Assembly (NCBI GenBank): GCA_964481705.1
Contig: CAYZUC010000010.1
Coordinates: 1-47,843, forward strand
Length of the DNA stretch: 47,843 bases
Direction: 5' to 3'
DNA from: CAYZUC01 sp964481705
GTDB taxonomy: Bacteria; Bacillota; Clostridia; Lachnospirales; Lachnospiraceae
The translations under genes were made by a program, and so were the position numbers. The notes beneath the pieces were generated by a model that saw only the letters and a program-made list of their open reading frames with translations, was not told the origin of the DNA and ran no database searches. Every line of letters begins with the position of its first letter. Position 1 is the first letter of the stretch. Shown in pieces: positions 1 to 7,578 of this stretch.

Positions 1-105
1 AACAACTCTAAGAGATTCCAGAACCTCTTTTACTGCCTGATGGAATTCCGGCTGAGCGGGATTTTTGTCTACTACTAACTGGTACACCTCGTCTACATAT
101 GACAT
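1..105 (-). CDS. gdhA: NADP-type glutamate dehydrogenase, N-terminal fragment (cut by window edge)
   Basis: Only the first 35 codons are in the window; the gene continues past base 1. The visible N terminus starts MSYVDEVYQLV and includes PEFHQAVKEVLESL, which matches the start of clostridial hexameric glutamate dehydrogenases. These enzymes make glutamate from 2-oxoglutarate and ammonia in the cytosol. The start has a strong AAGGAGG site at 114-120, eight bases upstream. A near-consensus promoter and a structured leader lie upstream, so expression is probably controlled at the RNA level. The call rests on N-terminal similarity alone; no catalytic residue is visible. Confidence 0.82.
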   Translation of the reverse strand, partial: MSYVDEVYQLVVDKNPAQPEFHQAVKEVLESLRVV

Positions 106-208
106 TTTTGTTTCCTCCTTATATGGGTTGGTTAAATGAAATAAAAAAAGACGCAGAAATTAAAAATCGAATGGGACAACCATTCGATATCATCGACGTC
201 TTTGTCTG
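106..208 (-). promoter_or_regulatory. Structured 5' leader of gdhA with attenuator-like terminator
   Basis: Between the predicted transcription start (about 208) and gdhA the minus strand can form three helices. A perfect 9-bp hairpin (arms 166-174 and 180-188, 5-nt loop) is followed at once by U residues, like an intrinsic terminator. A 5-bp hairpin with a 3-nt loop (arms about 194-198 and 186-190) uses part of the same arm, so it competes. A 7-bp outer helix pairs 197-203 with 147-153 and is also followed by a U-run. This layout suggests attenuation or a riboswitch-like element. I do not recognise a known RNA family. Confidence 0.6.
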
Positions 209-214
209 AAAATG

Positions 215-243
215 ATTATATTACACTTTTTTTTATTTTGCAA
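215..243 (-). promoter_or_regulatory. Sigma-A type promoter of gdhA
   Basis: On the minus strand TTGCAA (238-243) and TATAAT (215-220) are separated by exactly 17 bases. The start of transcription would be near 208, about 100 bases before the gdhA start codon. Confidence 0.8.
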
Positions 244-293
244 GCACTTTTTGTATTTGTCAGAAAAACTTTTGTGTTTGCATGGTGAACACT

Positions 294-725
294 CTATAAG
301 TATTGTTTTAGACTATTGATTGCCTTCTCTTCAAAGTCCATCAATTCTTTTGCAAGTTCTACCGATGCATTGGAGGCTTCCGGATTATGATTCAATACTT
401 TGCACAAATCAACAATCCCACGATTATTCCCTTGAATCATCATCTGCGCAATATGACTTGTAGAGACATCCATCATCGTATTCATCATAATACCACTTTT
501 AAGCATCATTTTTTCTACAGGCTTCTCACGATAGGGTTCTATCTTTTCTTTTCCCATTTCCTGCAATGTTCTTCTTCCATATGCTTCATACACAGACTCA
601 TGACTTCTGATCTTATTCATAAAGTCTTTATCATAAATCTTATCCGATACTTCCTCAATAGCATCTATTGCCATCTGTGCATTCTTTTGAATTTCCTGTA
701 ATACCTTTTTGTCGTGGTTTTTCAT
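294..725 (-). CDS. Conserved hypothetical small helical protein
   Basis: I do not recognise this 143-residue protein. It is hydrophilic, has no signal peptide or membrane segment, and appears mostly alpha-helical, with charged amphipathic stretches at both ends and a Met-rich centre (MMLKSGIMMNTMMDVS, then IAQMMIQGNN). A ferritin-like helical bundle is possible but unproven. The start MKNHDKK is chosen because GGAG lies seven bases upstream; a longer TTG-initiated form (to 743) overlaps that site and is unlikely. It lies between the terminator at 789-814 and the gdhA promoter and is probably transcribed alone, although I see no good promoter. Confidence 0.6.
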   Translation of the reverse strand: MKNHDKKVLQEIQKNAQMAIDAIEEVSDKIYDKDFMNKIRSHESVYEAYGRRTLQEMGKEKIEPYREKPVEKMMLKSGIMMNTMMDVSTSHIAQMMIQGNNRGIVDLCKVLNHNPEASNASVELAKELMDFEEKAINSLKQYL

Positions 726-788
726 AATACATCTCCAATCCAATATACTGATATTCTAAGCATATCCGGATTGCATCAATTTATACAA

Positions 789-814
789 AAAACGAACAGT
801 TTCCTGTTCGTTTT
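789..814 (-). terminator. Intrinsic terminator downstream of the SH3-domain protein gene
   Basis: The minus strand forms a perfect 11-bp stem (arms 804-814 and 789-799) with a GAAA tetraloop, followed by further U residues. It lies 24 bases after the stop of the gene ending at 838. Confidence 0.9.
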
Positions 815-837
815 CATAAGTAAAAATCACTCTGTAT

Positions 838-2070
838 TTATTTAATATCTACATAATCAGCATTCACATATGCTGTTTGACCCTTATACTTAATCTTACA
901 CCAGCCATCTGCCTGACGATTAATTAATTCAAACTTCTCACCCATATAAGCAGAGCCCAGCTTCTTTCCATCTGTGCTGGCTGATTCTCTTATCTTAACA
1001 GTTTCTTTCACTACAACGCTCTGTCCCGAGGACTCCGTATTATCTGTTGCAGGTTTCTCCTCTGCCGGTTTCTCAGGAGCTGGCTCATCTGTCGGAGCTG
1101 CTTCACCACTTGCGGCAAGATACTCGCTCTTGACATATGCCTCAGTACCGTTATAGTCAATTTTGCTCCAACCATTCTCCATGGTTTCCAATCTTGTAAA
1201 AGTGTCACCTGTTGCTGCTTTACCAAGCTTCTCGCCTGTCTCGCTGGCAGACTTTCGAATATTTACGGTATCAATTGCTTTTACAGTCTCAGATGCAGCA
1301 GTTCCTTCTGTCGGAGCTGTCTCACCACCTGCAGCGTTATCGCTCTCCGTAGCTGTAGCCTCAGACTGTGCAGCAAGCTCTGTACTTACAGCTTCGTCCA
1401 ATGCTGATGGAAGTGCTTCCATAAAGGACTTCAGAGATGGATCTGCCGCTGCTGCTTCTGTATATTTTGTATCAACCTTATTCAGCAATTCTACTACATC
1501 ATCTTGAGCAGCAACTCCTCTGATATAATCATTCACACTATCTGAAAGCTCTCCACTGTACACATAAAGAGAACCCTTATCATCCTTACAAATATAGAGA
1601 GAAGTAAGTCCCGGTGCCAAAGTATCAATATCCTTGAATTTGATCTCATAATAAGCAAAGACAATATAGGAATCTGTCTCTGGTCCCGGCTTTGTATAAC
1701 AGGTAAAGTTGCGATAATCCTCTGTATATTCTGCCTTCTTCTGAATACGAATCTTTTCTGTCTCGTCTAAGTTACTGCAAATACCGGATAATGTATCAGT
1801 ATCTCCACTCGCCATTGCATTAAAGTAGGCAGATACCAATGTATTTACCTCTGTATAAGCATCTACTTGTAATTCCGTTTCTGGAACCGGAATTGCCGCT
1901 GTGTCTGCACTCACCTCAGAAACAGTGGACACTGATTCTTTTTCTTTGTCTTTACGACCTGCTGAGAAAATCAGCAATACTACTACCAATGTTAAAAATA
2001 AAATACCCACACCAAAATACTGATAATGCTTAATGATAAATTCTTTTATTCCGTCAGTTGTAATCTTCAT
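838..2070 (-). CDS. Membrane-anchored protein with two C-terminal bacterial SH3 (SH3b) domains
   Basis: The 410-residue protein has a short cytoplasmic N terminus, one membrane segment at about residues 18-38 (VGILFLTLVVVLLIFSAG), an extracellular alpha/beta region at about 70-200 that resembles an NTF2-like fold, and a Thr/Ala/Glu-rich linker. It ends in two SH3b domains (about 262-318 and 350-409). Each carries the VNIR or VKIR start, a GWxKI core and a closing EAYV or TAYV strand, so they are probably a tandem duplication separated by a Pro/Glu-rich spacer. SH3b domains usually bind peptidoglycan, so an envelope role is likely, but no enzymatic domain is visible. It has its own promoter and terminator. 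Confidence 0.75.
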   Translation of the reverse strand: MKITTDGIKEFIIKHYQYFGVGILFLTLVVVLLIFSAGRKDKEKESVSTVSEVSADTAAIPVPETELQVDAYTEVNTLVSAYFNAMASGDTDTLSGICSNLDETEKIRIQKKAEYTEDYRNFTCYTKPGPETDSYIVFAYYEIKFKDIDTLAPGLTSLYICKDDKGSLYVYSGELSDSVNDYIRGVAAQDDVVELLNKVDTKYTEAAAADPSLKSFMEALPSALDEAVSTELAAQSEATATESDNAAGGETAPTEGTAASETVKAIDTVNIRKSASETGEKLGKAATGDTFTRLETMENGWSKIDYNGTEAYVKSEYLAASGEAAPTDEPAPEKPAEEKPATDNTESSGQSVVVKETVKIRESASTDGKKLGSAYMGEKFELINRQADGWCKIKYKGQTAYVNADYVDIK

Positions 2071-2125
2071 GTTGTTCTTTCACCCTTTTTCTTTGTAACA
2101 TTTTTGTAACATGTACACACGACAC

Positions 2126-2154
2126 ATGATACCATACTTCTACGCAAAAAACAA
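2126..2154 (-). promoter_or_regulatory. Promoter of the SH3-domain protein gene
   Basis: On the minus strand TTGTTT (2149-2154) and TATCAT (2126-2131) are 17 bases apart, with a TG dinucleotide forming an extended -10. It lies between the tRNA gene and the start codon at 2070. Confidence 0.6.
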
Positions 2155-2185
2155 TTCTAAATTTTGGTATCCATGACCGCTTAAA

Positions 2186-2259
2186 TACGCCTGAGAGGAT
2201 TCGAACCCCCGACAACGCGGCACCGGAAGCCGCTGCTCTGTCCCCTGAGCTACAGGCGC
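2186..2259 (-). tRNA. tRNA-Arg (anticodon CCG)
   Basis: The minus strand folds as a full cloverleaf: 7-bp acceptor stem, D arm with GCTC/GAGC, anticodon stem GCGGC/GCCGC with loop TTCCGGT (anticodon CCG, reads CGG), and a T arm with TTCGAAT. The 3' CCA is not encoded. The first acceptor pair is G:U rather than G:C. It is a single tRNA with its own promoter. Confidence 0.95.
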
Positions 2260-2285
2260 ACGGAAATAATTATTTCAACCTTAGT

Positions 2286-2314
2286 ATGATATCATAATTA
2301 TTCCCAAATGACAA
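2286..2314 (-). promoter_or_regulatory. Promoter of tRNA-Arg
   Basis: TTGTCA (2309-2314) and TATCAT (2286-2291) on the minus strand are 17 bases apart with a TG extension of the -10, placing the transcription start about 20 bases before the tRNA. Confidence 0.75.
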
Positions 2315-2358
2315 TCACTTATTGGCTGCCTGTATATGTCTGTTTGCAGCCATGAGTG

Positions 2359-3339
2359 TTACAAAACAAATACAGATTCATTTTTTATTTCTGAATTTTT
2401 TACTTGCTCCAACTGGTTTTTATTGTAATCATAGAAATAGACTTTCCCGGATAGGATTTCCTCATCTGCTACCTGTGTCTCATTTACTTCATTCAACATC
2501 TCGTTTAATCGTTCCCCTTCGATACTCTCATCCGCCGGAACAAGGATCACTTCATGCACAGACGAAGGAATAACATAGAGATTTTTCTGATGCTTTCCTG
2601 AGAACTCCTTCAGTACATCTGAATACAACATGCAGGCAGCTCCATTGACTCGAAAATGATTTGTAAGGATATACATCGGAACCTCCTCATCCGAAGGATA
2701 TTCTTCCTGCAAGGCTCCCTTTATCCATTCCTCATCCTCACTCTTATTTTCATCCATCAATTGTTTGCTCATAATTTCGCACAGAATCTCTTTCATGCCA
2801 AAAATTTCTGCCTTAAGAATCCTTTCCGTATTTTGTCTGGCAATATCATACAATTCACTTTCATCGGTTTTCCACATTCTCATATGATCATTATTTACCA
2901 TAATGGTAACACTACCTATAACATCATTATCTACCATGCAGTAGTATACCATCACAAGATCAAGCACCTCACGATACGGAATCTGTTTCAGTAAGTTCTC
3001 ATTTTTATCTCTGTTAATGAGTTTATAGACAATTCTTTTTTTTACGCTCTCAAAGTCTGTGTAAAAAGTCATGTCAAATGATTTTTGCATTTTTGCTTCA
3101 TCATATATCTGAATAATTCTCATCATAATCTCCGGCATAGGAAGTCCATGTCTGTATTCTTCATAAAAATTGTTCAGATAAATCGTCGGAGAAATATTGG
3201 TATCCCTCTCCATGATAGCAAGCCCGTCGAGTCCGATGCCATTGTTCTTCATGACATGATTAATTGTAACGCTTACCTCCTCCCCATAAAACTCCTGTGC
3301 ACTCTTCTTAATATACTCCAAAAACTCTTCGTAATTCAT
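2359..3339 (-). CDS. DUF5688-like protein of unknown function
   Basis: This 326-residue protein starts MNYEEFLEYIKKSAQEFYG and continues with NNGIGLDGL and SPTIYLNNFYEEY, a pattern I associate with DUF5688 proteins, which are frequent in Lachnospiraceae, often in several copies. No catalytic motif or membrane segment is visible and the function is unknown. The start is set by GGAG six bases upstream of the ATG at 3339. The longer frame reaching 3474 has a basic and Cys-rich extension lacking a ribosome site. It sits alone between the efp terminator and the tRNA. An inverted repeat (TGGCTGC/GCAGCCA) at about 2323-2353 follows the gene but has no U-run. Confidence 0.65.
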   Translation of the reverse strand: MNYEEFLEYIKKSAQEFYGEEVSVTINHVMKNNGIGLDGLAIMERDTNISPTIYLNNFYEEYRHGLPMPEIMMRIIQIYDEAKMQKSFDMTFYTDFESVKKRIVYKLINRDKNENLLKQIPYREVLDLVMVYYCMVDNDVIGSVTIMVNNDHMRMWKTDESELYDIARQNTERILKAEIFGMKEILCEIMSKQLMDENKSEDEEWIKGALQEEYPSDEEVPMYILTNHFRVNGAACMLYSDVLKEFSGKHQKNLYVIPSSVHEVILVPADESIEGERLNEMLNEVNETQVADEEILSGKVYFYDYNKNQLEQVKNSEIKNESVFVL

Positions 3340-3473
3340 TACATACTCCATTCTCACGCACTTCAAGCGTATGATTCTTCGCAAGAAAGGACACCAAAAT
3401 AAGCATAAAGATGTCTCTTTCTGCTTCTCTCGTTTATTTGTTGTTAACGTTGGATAAATTGGCTGAATCGCCA

Positions 3474-3512
3474 AGAAAAAGAGTATTGGAAGGTCTTACG
3501 ACCCTCCAATAC
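3474..3512 (-). terminator. Intrinsic terminator of efp
   Basis: A 13-bp stem with one G:U pair (arms 3500-3512 and 3483-3495) closed by a GTAA tetraloop is followed by a U-rich run on the minus strand. It begins eight bases after the efp stop. Confidence 0.92.
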
Positions 3513-3519
3513 ATAAATA

Positions 3520-4077
3520 TTAAACTCTGGAAAGGTACTCTCCGGTACGTGTATCGATCTTGATTACATCATTTAATTCTACAAAAAGAGGAACATAAAC
3601 AGTAGCTCCTGTTTCAACTGTAGCAGGTTTTGTTGCACCCTGTGCAGTATCACCCTTGAATCCAGGCTCTGTATCTGTAATCTGCAACTCTACAAAGAGT
3701 GGTGGCTCGATGGCAAATACATTGCCGTTGTAGGAGCAAACCTTAACCATCTCATTTTCCTTTACAAATTTAAGGGCATCTCCAACGGTATCTTCATTCA
3801 ATGCAACCTGTTCGTAATTCTCAGTATCCATAAAATTGTACATATTGCTGTCTTCATATAAATACTGCATCTCTTTTCTTTCGATACGAGCTGCTGGGAA
3901 TTTCTCTGTTGGGCGGAATGTTTTTTCCACTACTCCCGAGTTCATGATATTTTTCAACTTCGTTCTAACGAAAGCTGCTCCTTTTCCAGGTTTTACATGT
4001 TGAAACTCCATAATCTGAAAAACTTGACCATCTATCTCTACGGTCAGTCCATTTCTAAAATCTCCTGCTGAAATCAT
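3520..4077 (-). CDS. efp: Elongation factor P
   Basis: The 185-residue protein has the full three-domain EF-P layout and usual length. EF-P enters the ribosome between P and E sites and relieves stalling at polyproline. The KOW-like N-terminal domain carries the loop HVKPGKGAAF with Lys32 at the tip, the position that is modified or acts directly in other bacteria. The C terminus ends DTRTGEYLSRV, close to the family signature. AGGAGG lies nine bases before the ATG. It follows aroQ and may share that operon or use the weak promoter at about 4124-4152. Confidence 0.96.
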   Translation of the reverse strand: MISAGDFRNGLTVEIDGQVFQIMEFQHVKPGKGAAFVRTKLKNIMNSGVVEKTFRPTEKFPAARIERKEMQYLYEDSNMYNFMDTENYEQVALNEDTVGDALKFVKENEMVKVCSYNGNVFAIEPPLFVELQITDTEPGFKGDTAQGATKPATVETGATVYVPLFVELNDVIKIDTRTGEYLSRV

Positions 4078-4123
4078 GGTGATTTTCCTCCTATAAACTT
4101 GTCACAATACAATCCATTCTCTA

Positions 4124-4152
4124 GTGTATACTAAATGTTTCTATTTTTCAAC
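4124..4152 (-). promoter_or_regulatory. Possible promoter of efp
   Basis: TTGAAA and TACACT are 17 bases apart on the minus strand in the AT-rich 109-base gap between aroQ and efp. The -10 match is partial, so this is tentative. Confidence 0.4.
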
Positions 4153-4186
4153 TCTTTTTTTCAGCAATTCTCTTCCGGCAATTTAC

Positions 4187-4615
4187 TTATTTATGAAGCA
4201 GAAAATCTAGTGCTTCCAGGTATCCCGGAAAGCCGTGTCCAAAAATCTGTTTCTGACACACAGGTGCTGTAACAGATATCTTACGGAATTCTTCCCGTGA
4301 ATTGATATCCGATATATGAACCTCTACTTTTGGCATTTCAACTGATGCCAGAGCATCGCGGATGGCATAACTATAGTGAGTAAAGGCGCCCGGATTAATC
4401 ACGATTCCTTCCGTTTCATCACGATAAGCGTCCTGAATACGATCAATAATCGCCCCCTCATGGTTGCTCTGAAACACCTCAATCGTGCAATCGTTCTCAT
4501 CTGCCCATTCCCCGATCATCTGAAGCAAATCATCGTATGTCTGCGTTCCATAAACATTTTTCTCACGAATCCCCAGAAAATTCAGATTCGGTCCGTTAAT
4601 CACCAGTACCTTCAT
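4187..4615 (-). CDS. aroQ: 3-dehydroquinate dehydratase, type II
   Basis: At 142 residues this is a standard type II (dodecameric) dehydroquinase, which removes water from 3-dehydroquinate in the shikimate pathway by a trans mechanism. The signature start VLVINGPNLNFLGIRE, the general base Tyr22 on the lid (VYGTQTYDDL), Asn74 (INPGAFTHYSYAIRDA) and the proton donor His100 (VEVHISD) are all present. It directly follows aroK with 14 bases between them, so the two are co-transcribed. Confidence 0.96.
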   Translation of the reverse strand: MKVLVINGPNLNFLGIREKNVYGTQTYDDLLQMIGEWADENDCTIEVFQSNHEGAIIDRIQDAYRDETEGIVINPGAFTHYSYAIRDALASVEMPKVEVHISDINSREEFRKISVTAPVCQKQIFGHGFPGYLEALDFLLHK

Positions 4616-4629
4616 GTCGCTCCTCCTTA

Positions 4630-5160
4630 TTACATATTCTTATACAAAGAAACCGTTTCAACTACCGCACAAATCTCATCGACGATGTCTTCCAGCTTTC
4701 TATCATTACATACAATCGTTATCTGTGCAACCTTCTCATAAACAGGGCGTCTCTTCTCAAGTAACGTTTCCACTTTCTCTCGAGCGTTCGGACCATTTAA
4801 TAAAGGTCTTGTAGTATCTCCCTTAAGTCTTTTCCAAACAGTATTTGCATTAACATCCAGATAAATCACAGTACCCAGTTCTCGTAGAATTGCCTGATTA
4901 TCCTCATTCAGCGGTGTACCGCCTCCCACCGACAGAACCGAATTGTGAACGGTCTTTATCCACTCGCGAAGAAGCTCTGTCTCTTTCTTTCGAAAGAAAT
5001 CCTCTCCCTCCCGTTCAAACATATCTCGAATGGTGGTTCCTTCCCGTTCCTCAATCACGCGATCACTGTCAAGTAATTTTCTTCCCAAGCGCTTCGCAAG
5101 TATCTTGGATATCGTTGTTTTTCCGCTTCCCATAAAACCAATAATAATATAGTTACTCAT
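4630..5160 (-). CDS. aroK: Shikimate kinase
   Basis: This 176-residue P-loop kinase phosphorylates shikimate at the 3-hydroxyl. It has the Walker A motif GFMGSGKTT (8-16), the DxD pair Asp31/Asp33, Arg57 in FFRKKE, the GGG shikimate loop (79-81) and the TRPLL lid. The N terminus overlaps the end of aroE by eight bases, which argues for translational coupling; its own ribosome site is weak. Confidence 0.96.
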   Translation of the reverse strand: MSNYIIIGFMGSGKTTISKILAKRLGRKLLDSDRVIEEREGTTIRDMFEREGEDFFRKKETELLREWIKTVHNSVLSVGGGTPLNEDNQAILRELGTVIYLDVNANTVWKRLKGDTTRPLLNGPNAREKVETLLEKRRPVYEKVAQITIVCNDRKLEDIVDEICAVVETVSLYKNM

Positions 5161-6067
5161 TTCTTTTCATTTCTTTCTTCCATAATTCACTGATTTCTTC
5201 TGCAACTGTATTCGGGATTTCGTCCAGTCCACAAAACAGTTCAAAAGCGCTCACTGCTTGATATATCAACATTTTCATCCCATTATAAGCATGTCCACCA
5301 TTTCGGATGATACCCTTCATAAAGGTAGTCTGTTCTGGATTATATATCAAATCAACTCCTGTTGTTACTTTCTTATAAAATTCATCCCTTGTAACCACAC
5401 AATCATCCACTCTTGGAGAGAGTCCAACAGAGGTACACTGAATCACGAGATAATCATCATGAGGCATATTTTCATTTACCTCGGATAGTAAAACCGGTTT
5501 AACGATGGGATGTTTTAACGTTTGATTTACGCGTTCTGCTAACGTATCCGCTTTTGGAAACGAACGATTCGCAAGTATTATATCCCTTGCACCCATATCA
5601 GCCAGTGTAAATACTATAGCAGCAGATGCTCCTCCTGCCCCAAGCACGATGGTGTGTCTGTCTGCAACTCTTATCTGCTCTGCTTCCAGCTCTCTTCGAA
5701 ATCCCATGGCGTCTGTATTATATCCCTTAAATCCATGCTCCGTGCGTATCAGGGTATTCACTGCGCCAATCCTCTTTGCCGTCTCATCAATATCGTTCAA
5801 AAAAGGAATTGCTTCGGATTTGTATGGTACCGTAATATTAAGTCCCTGTATCCCCAAGGCATAGGCACCTTTTATGGCGGCAGATAAATCGTCTAAAACA
5901 GGAAATGGTACATATATTACATCTTTCTGCATCCTATACGCCAGATTATTATGAATAAATGGTGACATTGTATGTTGCACCGGATTACCAATGAGACCAA
6001 GCACTCCTGTTGTACCATTTATCTGATTACTCTCTGTCTTCACTGTGCTAGTCTGCTTATTACTCAT
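5153..6067 (-). CDS. aroE: Shikimate dehydrogenase (NADP+)
   Basis: The 304-residue enzyme reduces 3-dehydroshikimate to shikimate. Visible are the substrate site GNPVQHTMSPFIHN, the catalytic Lys83 in NITVPYK, Asp119 in YNTDAMGF, and the Rossmann motif GAGGAS (143-148). About 20 N-terminal residues precede the usual family start and are polar and probably disordered; an internal start is possible, but the ATG at 6067 has GGGAG eight bases upstream. It overlaps the phosphatase gene upstream by eight bases. Confidence 0.95.
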   Translation of the reverse strand: MSNKQTSTVKTESNQINGTTGVLGLIGNPVQHTMSPFIHNNLAYRMQKDVIYVPFPVLDDLSAAIKGAYALGIQGLNITVPYKSEAIPFLNDIDETAKRIGAVNTLIRTEHGFKGYNTDAMGFRRELEAEQIRVADRHTIVLGAGGASAAIVFTLADMGARDIILANRSFPKADTLAERVNQTLKHPIVKPVLLSEVNENMPHDDYLVIQCTSVGLSPRVDDCVVTRDEFYKKVTTGVDLIYNPEQTTFMKGIIRNGGHAYNGMKMLIYQAVSAFELFCGLDEIPNTVAEEISELWKKEMKRNE

Positions 6068-6572
6068 CCTTTTTACTCCCTAACTGTTTCTGATAATAAT
6101 GTAAAACAATTCTCTCCAAGTAACGTTTTAGAACAATCTGTATTTCCTCTTTGGGATTGATTGGCTTAACCAATATTGTGTGAATGTCGCTCCTCTTCGC
6201 TCCCCAGATATCTGTAAAAAGCTGATCTCCAACAAAGATTGTACTTTTACAGGTAGTATCCATCTTACTCATTGCCAGCTGATAACCCTTTCGTCCTGGT
6301 TTTCCTGCCTTATAGATATATGGTGAATGTACACCGTCATGAAACATTTTTACACGTGGCTCTTTGTTATTTGATAATAGCATCGTAGAAAAACCAATCG
6401 TTCTTAACTGTTCGAAAAGACGAATGGCTCTTTCATCCGCCGGAGCACCGTGTGGAACCAACGTATTATCTATATCAAAGATGATACCTCGATATCCCTC
6501 TCTGTATTTCTGTTCAAAGTCGATCTGATAAGTGGAATCGAAAAACTCATCCGGATAAAATCGTTGTAACAT
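6060..6572 (-). CDS. YqeG-family HAD phosphatase (subclass IIIA)
   Basis: This 170-residue protein carries the HAD motif I, FDIDNTLV, near residue 35, motif II (LLSNN), and motif III/IV (KAGKPGRKGY and FVGDQLFTDIWGAKR), as in the YqeG family. Members are small cytosolic phosphatases, often close to aroE and yqeH in Firmicutes; the physiological substrate is not settled from sequence. The start MLQRFYPDEF has GGAG five bases upstream and replaces a longer frame starting at 6593. It heads the aroE-aroK-aroQ unit, overlapping aroE by eight bases. Confidence 0.88.
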   Translation of the reverse strand: MLQRFYPDEFFDSTYQIDFEQKYREGYRGIIFDIDNTLVPHGAPADERAIRLFEQLRTIGFSTMLLSNNKEPRVKMFHDGVHSPYIYKAGKPGRKGYQLAMSKMDTTCKSTIFVGDQLFTDIWGAKRSDIHTILVKPINPKEEIQIVLKRYLERIVLHYYQKQLGSKKDE

Positions 6573-6603
6573 AACATCTCCAATCCAAAACATTTATCGT
6601 GAA

Positions 6604-6634
6604 GAAATCGCATGCATAATCATGATTTCGCATG
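6604..6634. repeat. Short direct and inverted repeats upstream of the yqeG-aro operon
   Basis: The heptamer TCGCATG occurs at 6608-6614 and 6628-6634, 20 bases apart, and the arms GAAATC (6604-6609) and GATTTC (6624-6629) are inverted relative to each other. The spacing of about two helical turns would suit a dimeric regulator, but no clear -10/-35 pair is visible here. Confidence 0.3.
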
Positions 6635-6694
6635 TCGGTTGTTATCATCACTGTCCTTACAAAATAACACAATATCCCCTCTTATCGCAAGCAT

Positions 6695-6723
6695 AAAAAT
6701 ACCTTGTGCATCACACAAGGTAT
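6695..6723 (-). terminator. Intrinsic terminator after the small conserved gene ending at 6723
   Basis: A perfect 10-bp stem (arms 6714-6723 and 6699-6708) with a 5-nt loop is followed by four U residues on the minus strand. The upper arm overlaps the stop codon by one base. Confidence 0.88.
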
Positions 6724-7007
6724 CAAACGGCATTTCCAACAAAATATTGATAATCCTGGAGAATCGAATCCCTCTTCATATCGGATATTGCCTTATCTAC
6801 ATCCAAATCCTCCAGCTTACTGTCGCGACCAATTACTTCAAAGTCCGGTATTGTATACAAGCTCTCCTGTGTACGTTCCAAGTCAACCGGTTCAAACTGC
6901 TTCGGAGTCGGCTGTACTTTCGATTCCATATGGGCTGATTTTCTTAATATCGCTGTATAATCACGATACGCCTCAAATCCACCCGTGTTCATCGCTCCGA
7001 TTCGCAT
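6723..7007 (-). CDS. Conserved hypothetical protein
   Basis: I do not recognise the function. The 94-residue product is polar and lacks a signal peptide or membrane segment. Its C-terminal part (DVDKAISDMKRDSILQDYQ) is an amphipathic helix that looks more conserved than the Pro-rich middle. The start MRIGAMNTGG is chosen because GGAG lies six bases upstream; a frame four codons longer has no ribosome site. It follows nrdR by 47 bases and ends in a terminator, so it is the last gene of the nrdR transcript. Confidence 0.6.
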   Translation of the reverse strand: MRIGAMNTGGFEAYRDYTAILRKSAHMESKVQPTPKQFEPVDLERTQESLYTIPDFEVIGRDSKLEDLDVDKAISDMKRDSILQDYQYFVGNAV

Positions 7008-7054
7008 ATTAATCTCCATTCTTGCTAATACACCGCAAACTTTGGGCCTTCCTG

Positions 7055-7504
7055 TTACTTCAATACTTTCTTCAGCTCATCCATAAAGGTATTAACATCT
7101 TTAAACTCTCGGTATACGGATGCAAAACGAACATATGCAACTGCCTCAAGATTCTTTAACTTATCCATTACAAGTTCCCCAATCGTGGCACTTGGAATTT
7201 CTTTTTCTTCACGATTAAAAATCTCAGTCTCAACTTCATCTACAAGATGTGTAATCTGTGCTGCTGATATTGGACGTTTATGGCACGCACGTAAAACTCC
7301 GGCCTCTATCTTGCTTCTGTCATAAGCTTCACGATTATTGTCCTTTTTAATAATAATTAAGGGAATCGTCTCTACTTTCTCATAAGTAGTAAATCTCTTC
7401 TCGCATTCATCACAAACTCTGCGTCGGCGAATCGAATTATTCTCCTCTGCCGGTCTGGAATCAATTACTCTCGTATTATCGTGACCACAAAATGGACATT
7501 TCAT
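7055..7504 (-). CDS. nrdR: Transcriptional repressor NrdR
   Basis: This 149-residue repressor controls ribonucleotide reductase genes in response to ATP/dATP. The N-terminal zinc ribbon has Cys3, Cys6, Cys31 and Cys34 (MKCPFCGHDNTRVIDSRP, RRRRVCDECEKRFTTYE), followed by an ATP-cone domain. The length is typical. The start is fixed by the family and by AGGG six bases upstream; a 19-codon longer frame is spurious. No ribonucleotide reductase gene lies in this window. Confidence 0.96.
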   Translation of the reverse strand: MKCPFCGHDNTRVIDSRPAEENNSIRRRRVCDECEKRFTTYEKVETIPLIIIKKDNNREAYDRSKIEAGVLRACHKRPISAAQITHLVDEVETEIFNREEKEIPSATIGELVMDKLKNLEAVAYVRFASVYREFKDVNTFMDELKKVLK

Positions 7505-7560
7505 AGCTTTCCCTCTCATTCTCGTTTGTAGCTTAGGCCAGTAGTCTTTCAGCCAAAACA

Positions 7561-7578
7561 CCTATAATTTATTATAGG
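7561..7578. promoter_or_regulatory. Dyad symmetry over the nrdR -10 element
   Basis: An 18-base inverted repeat with perfect 8-base arms (7561-7568 and 7571-7578; 2-base centre) contains the nrdR -10 and the likely transcription start. It could be an operator; it does not match the NrdR box consensus as I know it. Confidence 0.4.

Noticed and set aside
1163..1507. Plus-strand open frames inside the SH3-domain gene and similar antisense frames elsewhere
   Set aside because: They are shadows of strong minus-strand genes, with no ribosome site or family match.
2181..2264. tRNA-Arg as an integration site of a mobile element
   Set aside because: No integrase, no repeat of the tRNA 3' end and no change in gene character nearby.
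2320..2358. TGGCTGC/GCAGCCA inverted repeat after the DUF5688-like gene as a terminator
   Set aside because: The loop is long (about 16 bases) and no U-run follows; too weak to call.
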